NCBI GenBank assembly: GCA_964399035.1
Contig: CAYNPH010000062.1
Location: 1 to 44,150, forward strand
Source: WAOL01 sp964399035
GTDB taxonomy: Archaea > Thermoproteota > Thermoprotei_A > Sulfolobales > NBVN01
Direction: 5' to 3'
Length of the DNA: 44,150 nt
This document shows positions 25,402 through 32,967 of this stretch, piece after piece. Made by a program: the position numbers and the translations under genes. The notes beneath the pieces were generated by a model. It had not been told where the DNA came from. It saw only the letters and a list, made by a program, of their open reading frames with translations, and did no database searches. Positions within the stretch are counted from its first letter, which is position 1; each line of letters opens with the position of its first letter.

Positions 25402-25755
25402 ATGCCCCTAGTAATGGAGCATGCGGTCCTCAAGCACATCAAAGTAGTGTGTATATCGGAAGAGAGCTTGACCGATATTTACGGGGACTTACCGGGTCTA
25501 CCATCATGCTTCGACAGGTTGAGCTGCATTTCCATCGGTAATGCTAAGTCATGTCTCTCCGACTGGATAGAGTTACAGGACACGAAGCTACGATTCATGA
25601 TTTCCACGGTGCTTGGGGAGGATAGGGTCACGGGATTCCAAATAGTATCGAGCAAGAATCTGTGTAGTAGGGATCCGGAAAGCATAGTGCTAAGCGTTCT
25701 TGAGACTCTAGGCAAGTTATGCGGATATAATGCCGGCTCCTTCATTAAGGCTTGA
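25402..25755 (+). CDS. Hypothetical 117-residue protein
   Basis: I do not recognise this protein. It is soluble with seven cysteines scattered through it and a strand/helix alternation (LKHIKVVCISEE, KLRFMISTVLGE, SIVLSVLETLGKLCG). GGGAGGT lies seven bases upstream of the ATG. Its TGA stop overlaps the TTG start of the next gene by four bases, so the two are a coupled pair. A TATA-like TGTTTAAGG at about 25304-25312 is a possible promoter. Confidence 0.6.
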   Translation: MPLVMEHAVLKHIKVVCISEESLTDIYGDLPGLPSCFDRLSCISIGNAKSCLSDWIELQDTKLRFMISTVLGEDRVTGFQIVSSKNLCSRDPESIVLSVLETLGKLCGYNAGSFIKA

Positions 25756-26318
25756 GAAGGATATTTTATCATGACACACACTTTCAATGTGGTCGGCATT
25801 CGATGATAAGAAGGGTTTTAGCTGAAGGGTTAACTGAGGAAAGTAGGCTAAAGGACGTCATTGAGTTAGTGGCCAGGAAAATGGGCGCGGAAGCCTCATT
25901 CAGTAGGACCGATGATGCTTACTTCGCATGCGTGGATTTCCAGGGAAAACATTTGCTTGATTTAAGAATTACGAAGCATATCTGCGAGTTCTACCTAGAA
26001 TGCGTTAATACGGAATTCTTAGATATATTGAATCTTGTGGGATTTAACGATCTCTACGACGTACTCACAAAGCATGATGCCTTACCAACGAAGGTGGTCA
26101 TCTCGAAGTCTATGGCTTCAAGAAGCCTCTACATCCTCTTAGAAGGACGAAAGAGCATCCCTAGTTTACCTAACATCCGCGTAACCATAAAGGAGGGCGA
26201 GGAGAGTGCTACGTCTAGCTACTGCAGAATATCTAGGGAGGAAAACACTTGTACGTTACTCAACGACTTAATTAACCTAGGTAGGAAGCTCTGGAGTGAA
26301 TTCTTTGGAGTTCCCTAG
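25752..26318 (+). CDS. Hypothetical 188-residue protein
   Basis: Unrecognised. It is coupled to the preceding gene through a TTGA overlap. An ATG at 25803, giving 171 residues (MIRRVLAEGLTEESRL...), is a credible alternative start. The C-terminal half alternates strand and helix (SRSLYILLEG, NIRVTIKEG, LLNDLINLGRKLWSEF). Six or seven cysteines occur with no clear metal motif. It converges on the YjbQ gene with a 13-base gap. Confidence 0.6.
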   Translation: MRRIFYHDTHFQCGRHSMIRRVLAEGLTEESRLKDVIELVARKMGAEASFSRTDDAYFACVDFQGKHLLDLRITKHICEFYLECVNTEFLDILNLVGFNDLYDVLTKHDALPTKVVISKSMASRSLYILLEGRKSIPSLPNIRVTIKEGEESATSSYCRISREENTCTLLNDLINLGRKLWSEFFGVP

Positions 26319-26331
26319 GTTTTGCTGAACC

Positions 26332-26760
26332 TTATTTACAGCCAATTACTTGAATTATGACCTTTCTCCTGTACCGTGGGCCGTCAAGTTCGAAAACCAT
26401 TATCTCTTGCCATGTCCCACGGATTACTTCCCCGTTAACTATTGGGAACGTTCGCGACGGCCCTATTATGGCTGATGCTATGTGGGCATGGGCGTTATTA
26501 TCTATCATGTTATGCCTCCACCCACCCTCCTGCGGCACGTATCTCCGTACCCACTCAATATAATCCTGAACGATGTTGTGCTCGTACTCATTAGCTATAA
26601 CAGCTGCTGTGGCGTGAGGTACGAAGACCAGTACCAGACCGTTCTTGATGCCGGACTCCCTTACAGCCTTAATCACCTCATCAGTTATGTGTATGAGTTC
26701 AAATTTCTTCCTAGAGGATATAGTCAACACTTTGGTATATGTAAGGCATTCATTGCCCAA
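26332..26760 (-). CDS. YjbQ/UPF0047 family protein (secondary thiamine-phosphate synthase-like)
   Basis: The 142-residue protein has the conserved YjbQ motifs: VPHATAAVIANEYEHN, the NNAHAHIASAIIGPS loop with conserved His residues, and GTWQEIMVFELDGPR. Some members show weak thiamine-phosphate synthase activity and others are reported as nucleases or of unknown role, so the reaction is not certain. Start is a TTG. TTATTTAAGG at about 26791-26801 is a suitable minus-strand box A. Confidence 0.88.
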   Translation of the reverse strand: MGNECLTYTKVLTISSRKKFELIHITDEVIKAVRESGIKNGLVLVFVPHATAAVIANEYEHNIVQDYIEWVRRYVPQEGGWRHNMIDNNAHAHIASAIIGPSRTFPIVNGEVIRGTWQEIMVFELDGPRYRRKVIIQVIGCK

Positions 26761-26942
26761 CGCGGTCTACCCTATTCACCCGTAGTTATGTCCTTAAATA
26801 AGGTAAGTCCCTTAATACTGGCGTGTCCTGATTCCCAATTAGTTAATAATCCCATACGTGATTATCTGGTATTCCCTGCGTGATTACGTGGTGGTCATGT
26901 TATATGGGAGGTATTACCTGAGAATTACTTTAGGGGCTTAGG

Positions 26943-27485
26943 ATGGCTTCCTTAACTATCACTCCAGGAGGGGTTAGCGATCATGACTATGCTGACGATG
27001 TTTTAGTGAGTGAGCTGGCGTACGACCTCATGATAGCTGTTTCGTCAGCTAGGATTCTGGACCAGCTGAACTATGGTGAATACTCAAACGAGCTGCTAGC
27101 TATCAGTAAAGCCCTAGCAGGCGAGATTGCACTATTGCTATATACGGGTCGTTACGTAGACGGTCTCGCAAGCGAGCTGTCTGAAGCGATAAATTATGCT
27201 TGGATTGATACGTACGATGATCTGGAATTCCTAGAGCTACTTCACAGGGCAATAGAGCTAAAGCAACTTATCGACAAGAATGTAGCCTCAAGCGATCATG
27301 CATTAAGCTTCCTCAACTTGATGGTAAAGGTGTTCGGGATGAACTTAAGTCACAGTGGCTCAACGTTACTCAGCAAAATATACCGGAACCCTGAACCACG
27401 GTTAATTCTCCAAATGTTTTGCACTGCATTAGTAATTGCTTTAGGTGGTTTAAGTGAGGGCGGGGGTAAGGTTGTCCAGGATTGA
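26943..27485 (+). CDS. Hypothetical all-helical protein
   Basis: The 180-residue protein is unrecognised. It is predicted to be almost entirely helical, with acidic and leucine-rich helices (SELAYDLMIAVSSARIL, SKALAGEIALLLYTG, LEFLELLHRAIELKQLI). AGGGGCTTAGG precedes the ATG. Its end overlaps the following zinc-finger gene by 32 bases or, if that gene starts at the TTG at 27472, by 14. The 182-base region upstream is a divergent promoter region shared with the YjbQ gene. Confidence 0.6.
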   Translation: MASLTITPGGVSDHDYADDVLVSELAYDLMIAVSSARILDQLNYGEYSNELLAISKALAGEIALLLYTGRYVDGLASELSEAINYAWIDTYDDLEFLELLHRAIELKQLIDKNVASSDHALSFLNLMVKVFGMNLSHSGSTLLSKIYRNPEPRLILQMFCTALVIALGGLSEGGGKVVQD

Positions 27486-27789
27486 GTCACTTGCGGAAAG
27501 ACTGATAGAATTTACTGCTAGGCGCGCTTCAGGTATACAGCTGGATATAGAGAAGCTGCAAGCAATAACCGGGCCCTCCATGCTTGATATAGCCTTAGGA
27601 ACCATTGACACTGTGGCTAAGGAAGTAACAAATGTGAGGAGAGGGCTACTATATTGCGGGCTCTGCAACAAAGGACCCTATACGAAACGGGGAATGTACT
27701 TACACTTGGTTAGGGTTCATAGGTATGAGCTAAAGATAATGCTTTTAGACGAGCTTCAAGCACGGATAAACGAGGCACGCATGCGTTGA
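27454..27789 (+). CDS. Small protein with a C-terminal C2H2 zinc finger
   Basis: The 111-residue protein has an N-terminal helical region (RIESLAERLIEFTARRA) and a single classical C2H2 finger: Cys68-x2-Cys71-x12-His84-x4-His89. The finger helix is basic (KRGMYLHLVRVHR), as in nucleic-acid-binding fingers. The GTG start follows GGTGG. A TTG at 27472 with GGGGGTAAGG upstream is equally good. It is co-transcribed with the helical protein, and both are unrecognised as a pair. Confidence 0.6.
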   Translation: MRAGVRLSRIESLAERLIEFTARRASGIQLDIEKLQAITGPSMLDIALGTIDTVAKEVTNVRRGLLYCGLCNKGPYTKRGMYLHLVRVHRYELKIMLLDELQARINEARMR

Positions 27790-27974
27790 AATGTACCGTG
27801 TTCTGAAACCGGTCAAAAGGGATGGTTCCGATCACCCTTCACCATTGGAGTCACATCTCATCCCGGTCATTAATTATGTTGTAGTTAAAAGTCAATAAAG
27901 TTACGTCCCAGAACGTCACCATACAATCTAGGGTTTATGAATAGGCAGAATAAAGGAGCCGGGGAACACAGGGG

Positions 27975-28068
27975 TGGTAGCCGGGCGGGGATTCGAACCC
28001 CGGTCACGGGGGATCTCCCCAGAGATAGGGCCAGAGCCCCGCATCCTTGGCCGCTAGACGACCCGGCT
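27975..28068 (-). tRNA. tRNA-Gln (CUG) with an 18-nt intron and encoded CCA
   Basis: The acceptor stem AGCCGGG/CCCGGCU, the D arm, the T loop UUCGAAU and the discriminator A followed by encoded CCA (27975-27977) are all present. The anticodon loop after splicing is CUCUGGC, giving anticodon CUG. The intron is 28013-28030, between positions 37 and 38. A bulge-helix-bulge can be drawn: loop bases CUCU pair with intron GGAG, leaving the bulges GG|C and AU|C, the standard cut sites. Confidence 0.92.
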
Positions 28069-28091
28069 CCGTTTTACACTCACTTTAATCT

Positions 28092-28102
28092 TGAATTTAA
28101 GG
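28092..28102 (-). promoter_or_regulatory. Box A of the tRNA-Gln gene
   Basis: Minus-strand CCTTAAATTC sits about 25-34 bases upstream of the tRNA 5' end, the normal position of an archaeal TATA element. It suggests that the gene is transcribed independently of tRNA-Met upstream. Confidence 0.45.
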
Positions 28103-28175
28103 TTTTCTTCAGCGTCTGTCCTTGAGTTCTACTAACATAGAAGTAATCCTTCACCGGTTAAATTTATGAAGGTAG

Positions 28176-28265
28176 TGCCGCCGCGGGGATTCGAACCCCG
28201 GACCTCCGGATCTCCCAGGGCGGGCCGTATGAGTCCGGCGCTCCACCAGGCTGAGCTACGGCGGC
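28176..28265 (-). tRNA. Elongator tRNA-Met (CAU) with a 16-nt intron
   Basis: The acceptor stem is GCCGCCG/CGGCGGC with discriminator A; CCA is not encoded. After splicing the anticodon loop is CUCAUAA. The intron is 28212-28227, between 37 and 38. A bulge-helix-bulge fits: loop CUCA pairs with intron UGGG, with bulges UA|C and AG|A. The G1-C72 pair and the CCGGA/UCCGG anticodon stem are elongator features, not the A1-U72 and GGG/CCC of an initiator. A CAU tRNA decoding isoleucine is less likely but cannot be fully excluded by eye. Confidence 0.9.
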
Positions 28266-28289
28266 ACCAATAAATGGCTATATTGCTAG

Positions 28290-28299
28290 TTTTTTAAGC
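28290..28299 (-). promoter_or_regulatory. Box A of the tRNA-Met gene
   Basis: Minus-strand GCTTAAAAAA lies about 25-34 bases upstream of the tRNA 5' end. The position and A/T content are those of an archaeal TATA box for a stable RNA gene. Confidence 0.5.
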
Positions 28300-28395
28300 T
28301 TTAACGCTTTGAGTCTCTCTAAAGGCCATTAGGACTCATGTTCTGAGGGGTACACGGTTGTATGAGTAGCTAGCGTGTTTAAAGGGGAGGGAGAA

Positions 28396-28526
28396 ACGGC
28401 GGGACCCCAACTTGAGAGGGGCTGCGAGGCCTCGCGGACCTCACTGCCCCTCCCAACGCGGTGGGCTTAACTTCCGGGATCTGACGAGTCCGGGTGTTTC
28501 CCCACCGCTATGGTCGGGGCCGCCGT
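28396..28526 (-). rRNA. rrf: 5S ribosomal RNA
   Basis: The minus strand contains the invariant 5S segments CCAUAGCGG near the 5' end and CCCGGAAGUUAAGCCCACC in loop B/helix III. The ends pair as helix I (ACGGCGG with CCGCCGU), which sets the length at about 131 nt. The 16S and 23S genes are not in the window, as is usual for crenarchaea, where 5S stands apart. A pyrimidine-rich run follows the 3' end (28381-28395) and can act as terminator. Confidence 0.93.
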
Positions 28527-28544
28527 ACTCTTAGTGTTTGGGTG

Positions 28545-28556
28545 GTTTTTAGGCTT
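28545..28556 (-). promoter_or_regulatory. Box A of the 5S rRNA gene
   Basis: Minus-strand AGCCTAAAAACC lies about 20-30 bases upstream of the predicted 5S 5' end, in line with an independent promoter for this gene. It is in the short gap after the helicase gene's stop. Confidence 0.5.
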
Positions 28557-28580
28557 TTCTATCCTTATCTTAAGCTGGAA

Positions 28581-30365
28581 TTACGCGTGATGCTTCCTAA
28601 CCGAGTATATGTTTCGGAGCACCACATCCAGCACTTCCTCATGCGTTATTGAGAACCCGTAGTGGAGGTTCACCAGCTTAAACGCTCCTCCCGGGAGAGG
28701 GATCTCCGTTGACGCTAAGATAGCCTTTATTCTCGCACTCTTCTTTAGAATGCTTTTGAGGCGACGTGATGTTACCTCATACGTGCCTCTTAAAGTCCTC
28801 TGCGTGTTTCCGTCTAGGAATACCTTGATCTTCACACTGAGTGAGGGATCCGCCTCTAGGTACTCCTTGAATTCCTTCTCTAATATGTTAAGGGATTCTA
28901 CCGCTACGTACGTTTTACCTAGGTGCGTATAGATGTAGATCACGTCACCATGCTCCATCATTTTCTTAAGGGAAGTCCTCAATATATCCTCCGGCAGTTC
29001 CAGAACCTCCCTTAACCATTCCAGCGGCATAGGTTGTTCCTCAAGGACACTAAGTATCTTAGCTCGTGTGGTCCTCCTCCAGAGTTCCTCGATCACTTCC
29101 TTACTAACTGGTACATCGACACCGGCTTTCCGTGCCTGTTCTATTGAGTCTACAAAACTATCCGTGTCAATGGTGTGGGGGGTTATGATATAAGCCACAA
29201 ATTTCGGGGGTCCTCGCATAGAGGTTGCCCTGAGTATCCGGCCATGCCGCTGAATGAACCTTAGCGGACTAGCAACAGTGCTCCAGATTACTAGGAGGTC
29301 AGCCTCGGGAAGGTCTAAGCCCTCCTCTCCAGCACTTGTTGACACTATTACTTTGACGGCATCGGACCTAACCCTCCTCAGTACTTCCTTTATGCTCACC
29401 TCAATGTTTGATTTCCCACATACTAGCACGGAATTATACATCCTCAATTTTGAGGTAACATACTTCGCTACTGCGACCCTTTCTATGAAGATTATTGCTT
29501 TGCGGAAGCCCTCGTGGTCATTAAGAACCCTTACCAACGAGTCCAGCTTATGGGCTGGCCTAACACCAGCTGTTAAGTACGAATTAATGTCTTGCAACAA
29601 GTTAGCCAGTTTCGTGGGTTTCCTTAAGCTCTCCACTAGTGCGAGTGCACCGTCCCTTACGAACCACCTTATCGCTAGTTGAACTAAGCCCCTTTCCCTA
29701 CCAGTTAAGTCATTCCTCTTTTTCTCTAACTCCTGCAGTAATTTCTCTTCAGCGCCGTTTAGCTCGGCCTCGTAGACTTCACCTATCCACCGTGGGACGT
29801 AGGGCTTTATTCGCGGGTCGTCCCAACCCCAGATCCTTATTTCCCCTATATACTCCTTTATCTCGGTAGCCCTGCTTGGCGGTATGTAGGCGCTGAGCCC
29901 TAATCTCTTTTTGAATAGATTCCTTGTTGCACGAATGAACTCTGCGTACGCGTCCTTACCTGTGGTATGGTGACACTCGTCAATCACGATAGCGTCATAC
30001 CCGGAATCCATAACTTCACTGACGTCATTTAGGGCTGTCTCAGGGGTTGCGACCGCTATTACTGCTTTACGCCATAGCGTTACCCTATGTTTCTTAGGTA
30101 CCACGCCGTATATGGGGATGGCCTCCAAGTTAGCTACGTCCCTGAAGTACTTGGAAACCTGCTCCACCAGCACCCTAGTCGGTTCTAGGATCAGCACCTT
30201 CCTTACCTTACGCTTAGAGAGTAGCTCCCTAACCCACATCACGGCTATTAGCGTCTTCCCCGAACCTGTAGGTAATCCCAGTACAGCACCATCGCGAGTA
30301 AGTGCCCACTTAAGAGCCTCGACTTGGTACTCCCTAGGCTTAAGCCGTAAGCAGGTTCCAGCCAT
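28581..30365 (-). CDS. Superfamily 2 DEAH-type helicase
   Basis: The 594-residue protein begins with a Q-like motif (LKPREYQVEAL). It then has Walker A GLPTGSGKT (30-38), motif Ia EPTRVLVEQ, motif II IDECHH (128-133), a SAG/EEGLD stretch in domain 2 and motif VI QRHGRILRA. The DECHH box and HGR motif resemble Hef, RIG-I-like and XPB-type DNA/RNA translocases more than DEAD-box RNA helicases. The C-terminal 170 residues after the helicase core are unrecognised and may be a winged helix plus substrate domain. It would unwind or remodel nucleic acid, probably in repair. The start is close to the preceding minus-strand gene's end, but co-transcription is not clear. Confidence 0.85.
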   Translation of the reverse strand: MAGTCLRLKPREYQVEALKWALTRDGAVLGLPTGSGKTLIAVMWVRELLSKRKVRKVLILEPTRVLVEQVSKYFRDVANLEAIPIYGVVPKKHRVTLWRKAVIAVATPETALNDVSEVMDSGYDAIVIDECHHTTGKDAYAEFIRATRNLFKKRLGLSAYIPPSRATEIKEYIGEIRIWGWDDPRIKPYVPRWIGEVYEAELNGAEEKLLQELEKKRNDLTGRERGLVQLAIRWFVRDGALALVESLRKPTKLANLLQDINSYLTAGVRPAHKLDSLVRVLNDHEGFRKAIIFIERVAVAKYVTSKLRMYNSVLVCGKSNIEVSIKEVLRRVRSDAVKVIVSTSAGEEGLDLPEADLLVIWSTVASPLRFIQRHGRILRATSMRGPPKFVAYIITPHTIDTDSFVDSIEQARKAGVDVPVSKEVIEELWRRTTRAKILSVLEEQPMPLEWLREVLELPEDILRTSLKKMMEHGDVIYIYTHLGKTYVAVESLNILEKEFKEYLEADPSLSVKIKVFLDGNTQRTLRGTYEVTSRRLKSILKKSARIKAILASTEIPLPGGAFKLVNLHYGFSITHEEVLDVVLRNIYSVRKHHA

Positions 30366-30463
30366 TCCTCGACGACCTACCAGTGGAGGGAAGGGTGAGG
30401 AGACTAATTACCTTTTGAACATTTAACAGAAAACTTTAGTGTTGTATTGCTTTGCCCTTTGCT

Positions 30464-31345
30464 TTATAGGTGTTGAACCACCCTCTTCATGATTTCCGCG
30501 TACAGTGCTATGGAATCTTCATACTTAGTTTCAGGTACGCCAGTGTATATTAGGTGCATCCTTAGCGGTAATTCCTTCTCGCGTACTTCCTTAATCATGA
30601 ACCTTGCTAGGGCTTCGGCTAGGGGGTCTATACTGGGGTAGCCCTTACCTAGCGGTACCCTCTTTTTCAGAAGCCGGCGTCCGAAGTATATACCAGTTAC
30701 CTGCGCGAACCTTAAGCTCAGGAATCCTCGGCTCAGCGGTAGTGCTTTCTTAAGTATGTTCGTCCAGAAAGCTACATCCGCCTCAGCATCGGCTCTGTGG
30801 AAGTTCCCGTGTTCATCAACAGCAGTTTCATACATGAACACGTTTTCGAGCTGGAGCGATATTATTACCCTATCACTACCTGTGGACTCTATTATTGCTC
30901 TTATTTCATCAATACTTCCTAACTGCCTCCTAGTATATGTTGTTTCCAGCGATACGTAAATGTTCTGCGGCGCATCCTTCAACAGCTCCTTAATGAACTC
31001 TGAGGCGAGCTCTATGTCCTTGTCCCCTCCGAAGGCTTTCCAACCTAAGTGAATGTTAAATACCTCAGCTCCAGCAAGTGCGGCATTCCTTAGAGCTACC
31101 TTCATAGCCTTCAGTACCTTCTCACTAACCGACTTACTAAATGACACCACATTATAGTATGGCGCATGCGCGGTTACCGTGGTAAACGCTTTACTAGCAA
31201 ATTCCCGGTACGACTCAAAGTACTCGGGCCCCCTACTTCTCCTCGAAAAATCAGCTGGCGGTATCTCCGTTAATTTCATGCCAAGAGTGGCTGCTTTACT
31301 AAGAGTGTGCAATGAATTGTAAGTACCCCAATCAAATAACAACAT
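30464..31345 (-). CDS. Endonuclease IV/xylose isomerase-like TIM-barrel protein
   Basis: The start is taken as the ATG at 31345 (294 residues), with GGTGA eight bases upstream; a longer reading from 31393 has no support. The barrel shows early metal-site motifs of the AP endonuclease 2 superfamily: HAPYYNV, FNIHLGW and SLETTY. The later ligands of true endonuclease IV (D-x-x-H, H and D-x-H) are not recognisable; instead I see LQLENVFMYE, LRFAQVTG and RMHLIYTG. It may be a divergent AP endonuclease, a sugar-phosphate isomerase or a non-catalytic relative. It lies next to the helicase gene on the same strand with a 98-base gap. Confidence 0.65.
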   Translation of the reverse strand: MLLFDWGTYNSLHTLSKAATLGMKLTEIPPADFSRRSRGPEYFESYREFASKAFTTVTAHAPYYNVVSFSKSVSEKVLKAMKVALRNAALAGAEVFNIHLGWKAFGGDKDIELASEFIKELLKDAPQNIYVSLETTYTRRQLGSIDEIRAIIESTGSDRVIISLQLENVFMYETAVDEHGNFHRADAEADVAFWTNILKKALPLSRGFLSLRFAQVTGIYFGRRLLKKRVPLGKGYPSIDPLAEALARFMIKEVREKELPLRMHLIYTGVPETKYEDSIALYAEIMKRVVQHL

Positions 31346-31457
31346 GTGTTCTTCACCAAATAACTTTTGAATTAAGTAAATAATAAACATCACTTATGCA
31401 GGGGAATTACGAAGTACACCCTGGAGAACGTGTAGAGAACACTCCCTTGGTGTGAGC

Positions 31458-31790
31458 CTAGTAACATTTTTCCGGTGGTCTCTGGGGCTGACCTGGCTTG
31501 GGTATAATTACCGTAGGTCTTAATTCAGGAATGCCCTCAATCTCCTCTAGGTAAATAGCGTTAACCAATAACTTACCACCGCATTTGGGACACTCGCCCA
31601 CCTCCTTACCTACGTAGTCACCCTCCTTGAATTCTCTTCTTTCGCTATAGTCGCAATTGTTGCACTTGAGCTGAGTTACTATTACTTTCTTCTTGAGGGG
31701 TTCTTGTCTAGATTTCATGGCTGAGACCGCCATATACGTTATGATGAACGCGAGCACCGCCAGAATTACTATTGTCATGGGATCCAACAC
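31458..31790 (-). CDS. Membrane-anchored zinc-ribbon protein
   Basis: The 110-residue protein has one N-terminal membrane helix (about 5-23), a basic stretch, then a zinc ribbon with Cys43-x2-Cys46 and Cys67-x2-Cys70. A Pro-rich tail (PKPGQPQRPPEKCY) follows. It starts 16 bases after the DUF1512 gene's stop and is probably translated from the same mRNA. Function unknown; the ribbon would be cytosolic if the helix is inserted N-out. Confidence 0.7.
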   Translation of the reverse strand: MLDPMTIVILAVLAFIITYMAVSAMKSRQEPLKKKVIVTQLKCNNCDYSERREFKEGDYVGKEVGECPKCGGKLLVNAIYLEEIEGIPELRPTVIIPKPGQPQRPPEKCY

Positions 31791-31806
31791 TACACGATCA
31801 CCCCCG

Positions 31807-32901
31807 CTACACTATCCCTACAGTGTTCCCTATTCCCACTACCACCGCGATCCCATCTTTCGGAACTTTCTCCTTGATTATCTTCTTAACTATCTCCATG
31901 GCTTTCTTTACCCCTTCAAAGACCTGTTTTGTCATGGTGTTTATTGCCTCCTCATTGGACATCTTTATGACTACTGCATCAAGCGGTATCCCGTACTTTG
32001 TCGCTGCCCTCTCGATAGCTATCTTCTCAGGACCCGGGTCACCTATGGCTGCGCCCACACCGTAAGCTACCTCGCCTGTTTTCTCGCTCTCCAGCTTCAG
32101 GGCTGCGTCCACTGTTATTATTCTAGAGACACTTCTCCCTAGGTCATTAATTATTCTTTCAACGGCCTCACCAGGCCATCCGACAGTGGAGCCTGGGCCC
32201 TTAGCCTTTATCACGTATACCTTTCGTCCCTCTATTTCGGTCACGTAATACACTGTTTCTTTCGTTATTTCTATGGGTTCCGCATCGCCTTTAAGGTAGT
32301 GCGCCACTAACGGACCAGCACCATCACCTATGGGTGTTCCTTTCATGAATGAGTCCATGGCGTCGTCGTATGCTTTCGCGAGCTTAACGACCTGCTGTAG
32401 TTCTAGGGCAAGCTGCATCATTAGTATCCAGTTATTGTACTTCAGACCTAACTGGAAGTAATGCTTGACAATTTTGTTTATGAGTGTGAGAACCGATGAT
32501 ATCTCCAGAAGTACTTCGGCGTTCTGCCTCTGGACTAGGGTTGCGTTGGGGAGGTTTTCCTCCACATACTTCCTTATGGAGTCGTCCCTAGTCCTTATTA
32601 GGTGCCGCATCCTACGTATGATGTCTGTTGGTTCGATGTCGACCGGTGAGATCATGAAGAAGTTATCTATGAATCCCTCCAGGACTTTTCTTGGGTTATC
32701 CACATTGAGTCTGCTGAGGTACTTTATGACTTTCCTCTTGCCTTCATCCTCTATCTCAGTGAGTTGAATTATCTTCTTTCTAATGTATGATGAGTATCGC
32801 CATAGCTGCATTTTCTGCGGTATGTCTGTGAAGTTAAGTAAGAATGACCCGAGAATTAGGAGCACTAGTATTGTGGATGCCCAGTCGTTACTCCCGTCCA
32901 T
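31807..32901 (-). CDS. DUF1512 family membrane-associated protein
   Basis: The 364-residue protein has a single N-terminal membrane helix (about 9-23), a helical central part and a C-terminal domain. The C-terminal domain contains the conserved archaeal DUF1512 motifs GDGAGPLVAHYL (about 192-203), AKGPGSTVGWPGEAVE (about 233-248) and YGVGAAIGDPGPEKIAIE (about 277-294). The family is restricted to archaea and has no known function. The gene is followed by the membrane zinc-ribbon gene (16 bases) and preceded by the methionine aminopeptidase gene (66 bases). The glycine-rich motifs look ligand- or nucleotide-binding. Confidence 0.75.
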   Translation of the reverse strand: MDGSNDWASTILVLLILGSFLLNFTDIPQKMQLWRYSSYIRKKIIQLTEIEDEGKRKVIKYLSRLNVDNPRKVLEGFIDNFFMISPVDIEPTDIIRRMRHLIRTRDDSIRKYVEENLPNATLVQRQNAEVLLEISSVLTLINKIVKHYFQLGLKYNNWILMMQLALELQQVVKLAKAYDDAMDSFMKGTPIGDGAGPLVAHYLKGDAEPIEITKETVYYVTEIEGRKVYVIKAKGPGSTVGWPGEAVERIINDLGRSVSRIITVDAALKLESEKTGEVAYGVGAAIGDPGPEKIAIERAATKYGIPLDAVVIKMSNEEAINTMTKQVFEGVKKAMEIVKKIIKEKVPKDGIAVVVGIGNTVGIV

Positions 32902-32967
32902 CTCCTCACACCAGTTCCGTCCTCGTTCGTTTACCCTCTACGCCTTTTTAAAGGATTCACTCGGCCA

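Noticed and set aside
26844..26890. Repeated GTGATTA with a CTGA downstream, considered as a third C/D sRNA
   Set aside because: GTGATTA is not a C box (TGATGA is needed), spacing to CTGA is wrong, and no D' or closing stem is present.
27937..28125. A 62-codon plus-strand ORF with RAGIRTPVTGDLPRDR-like translation
   Set aside because: It is the antisense of the tRNA-Gln gene; this kind of translation is a well-known artefact of tRNA genes.
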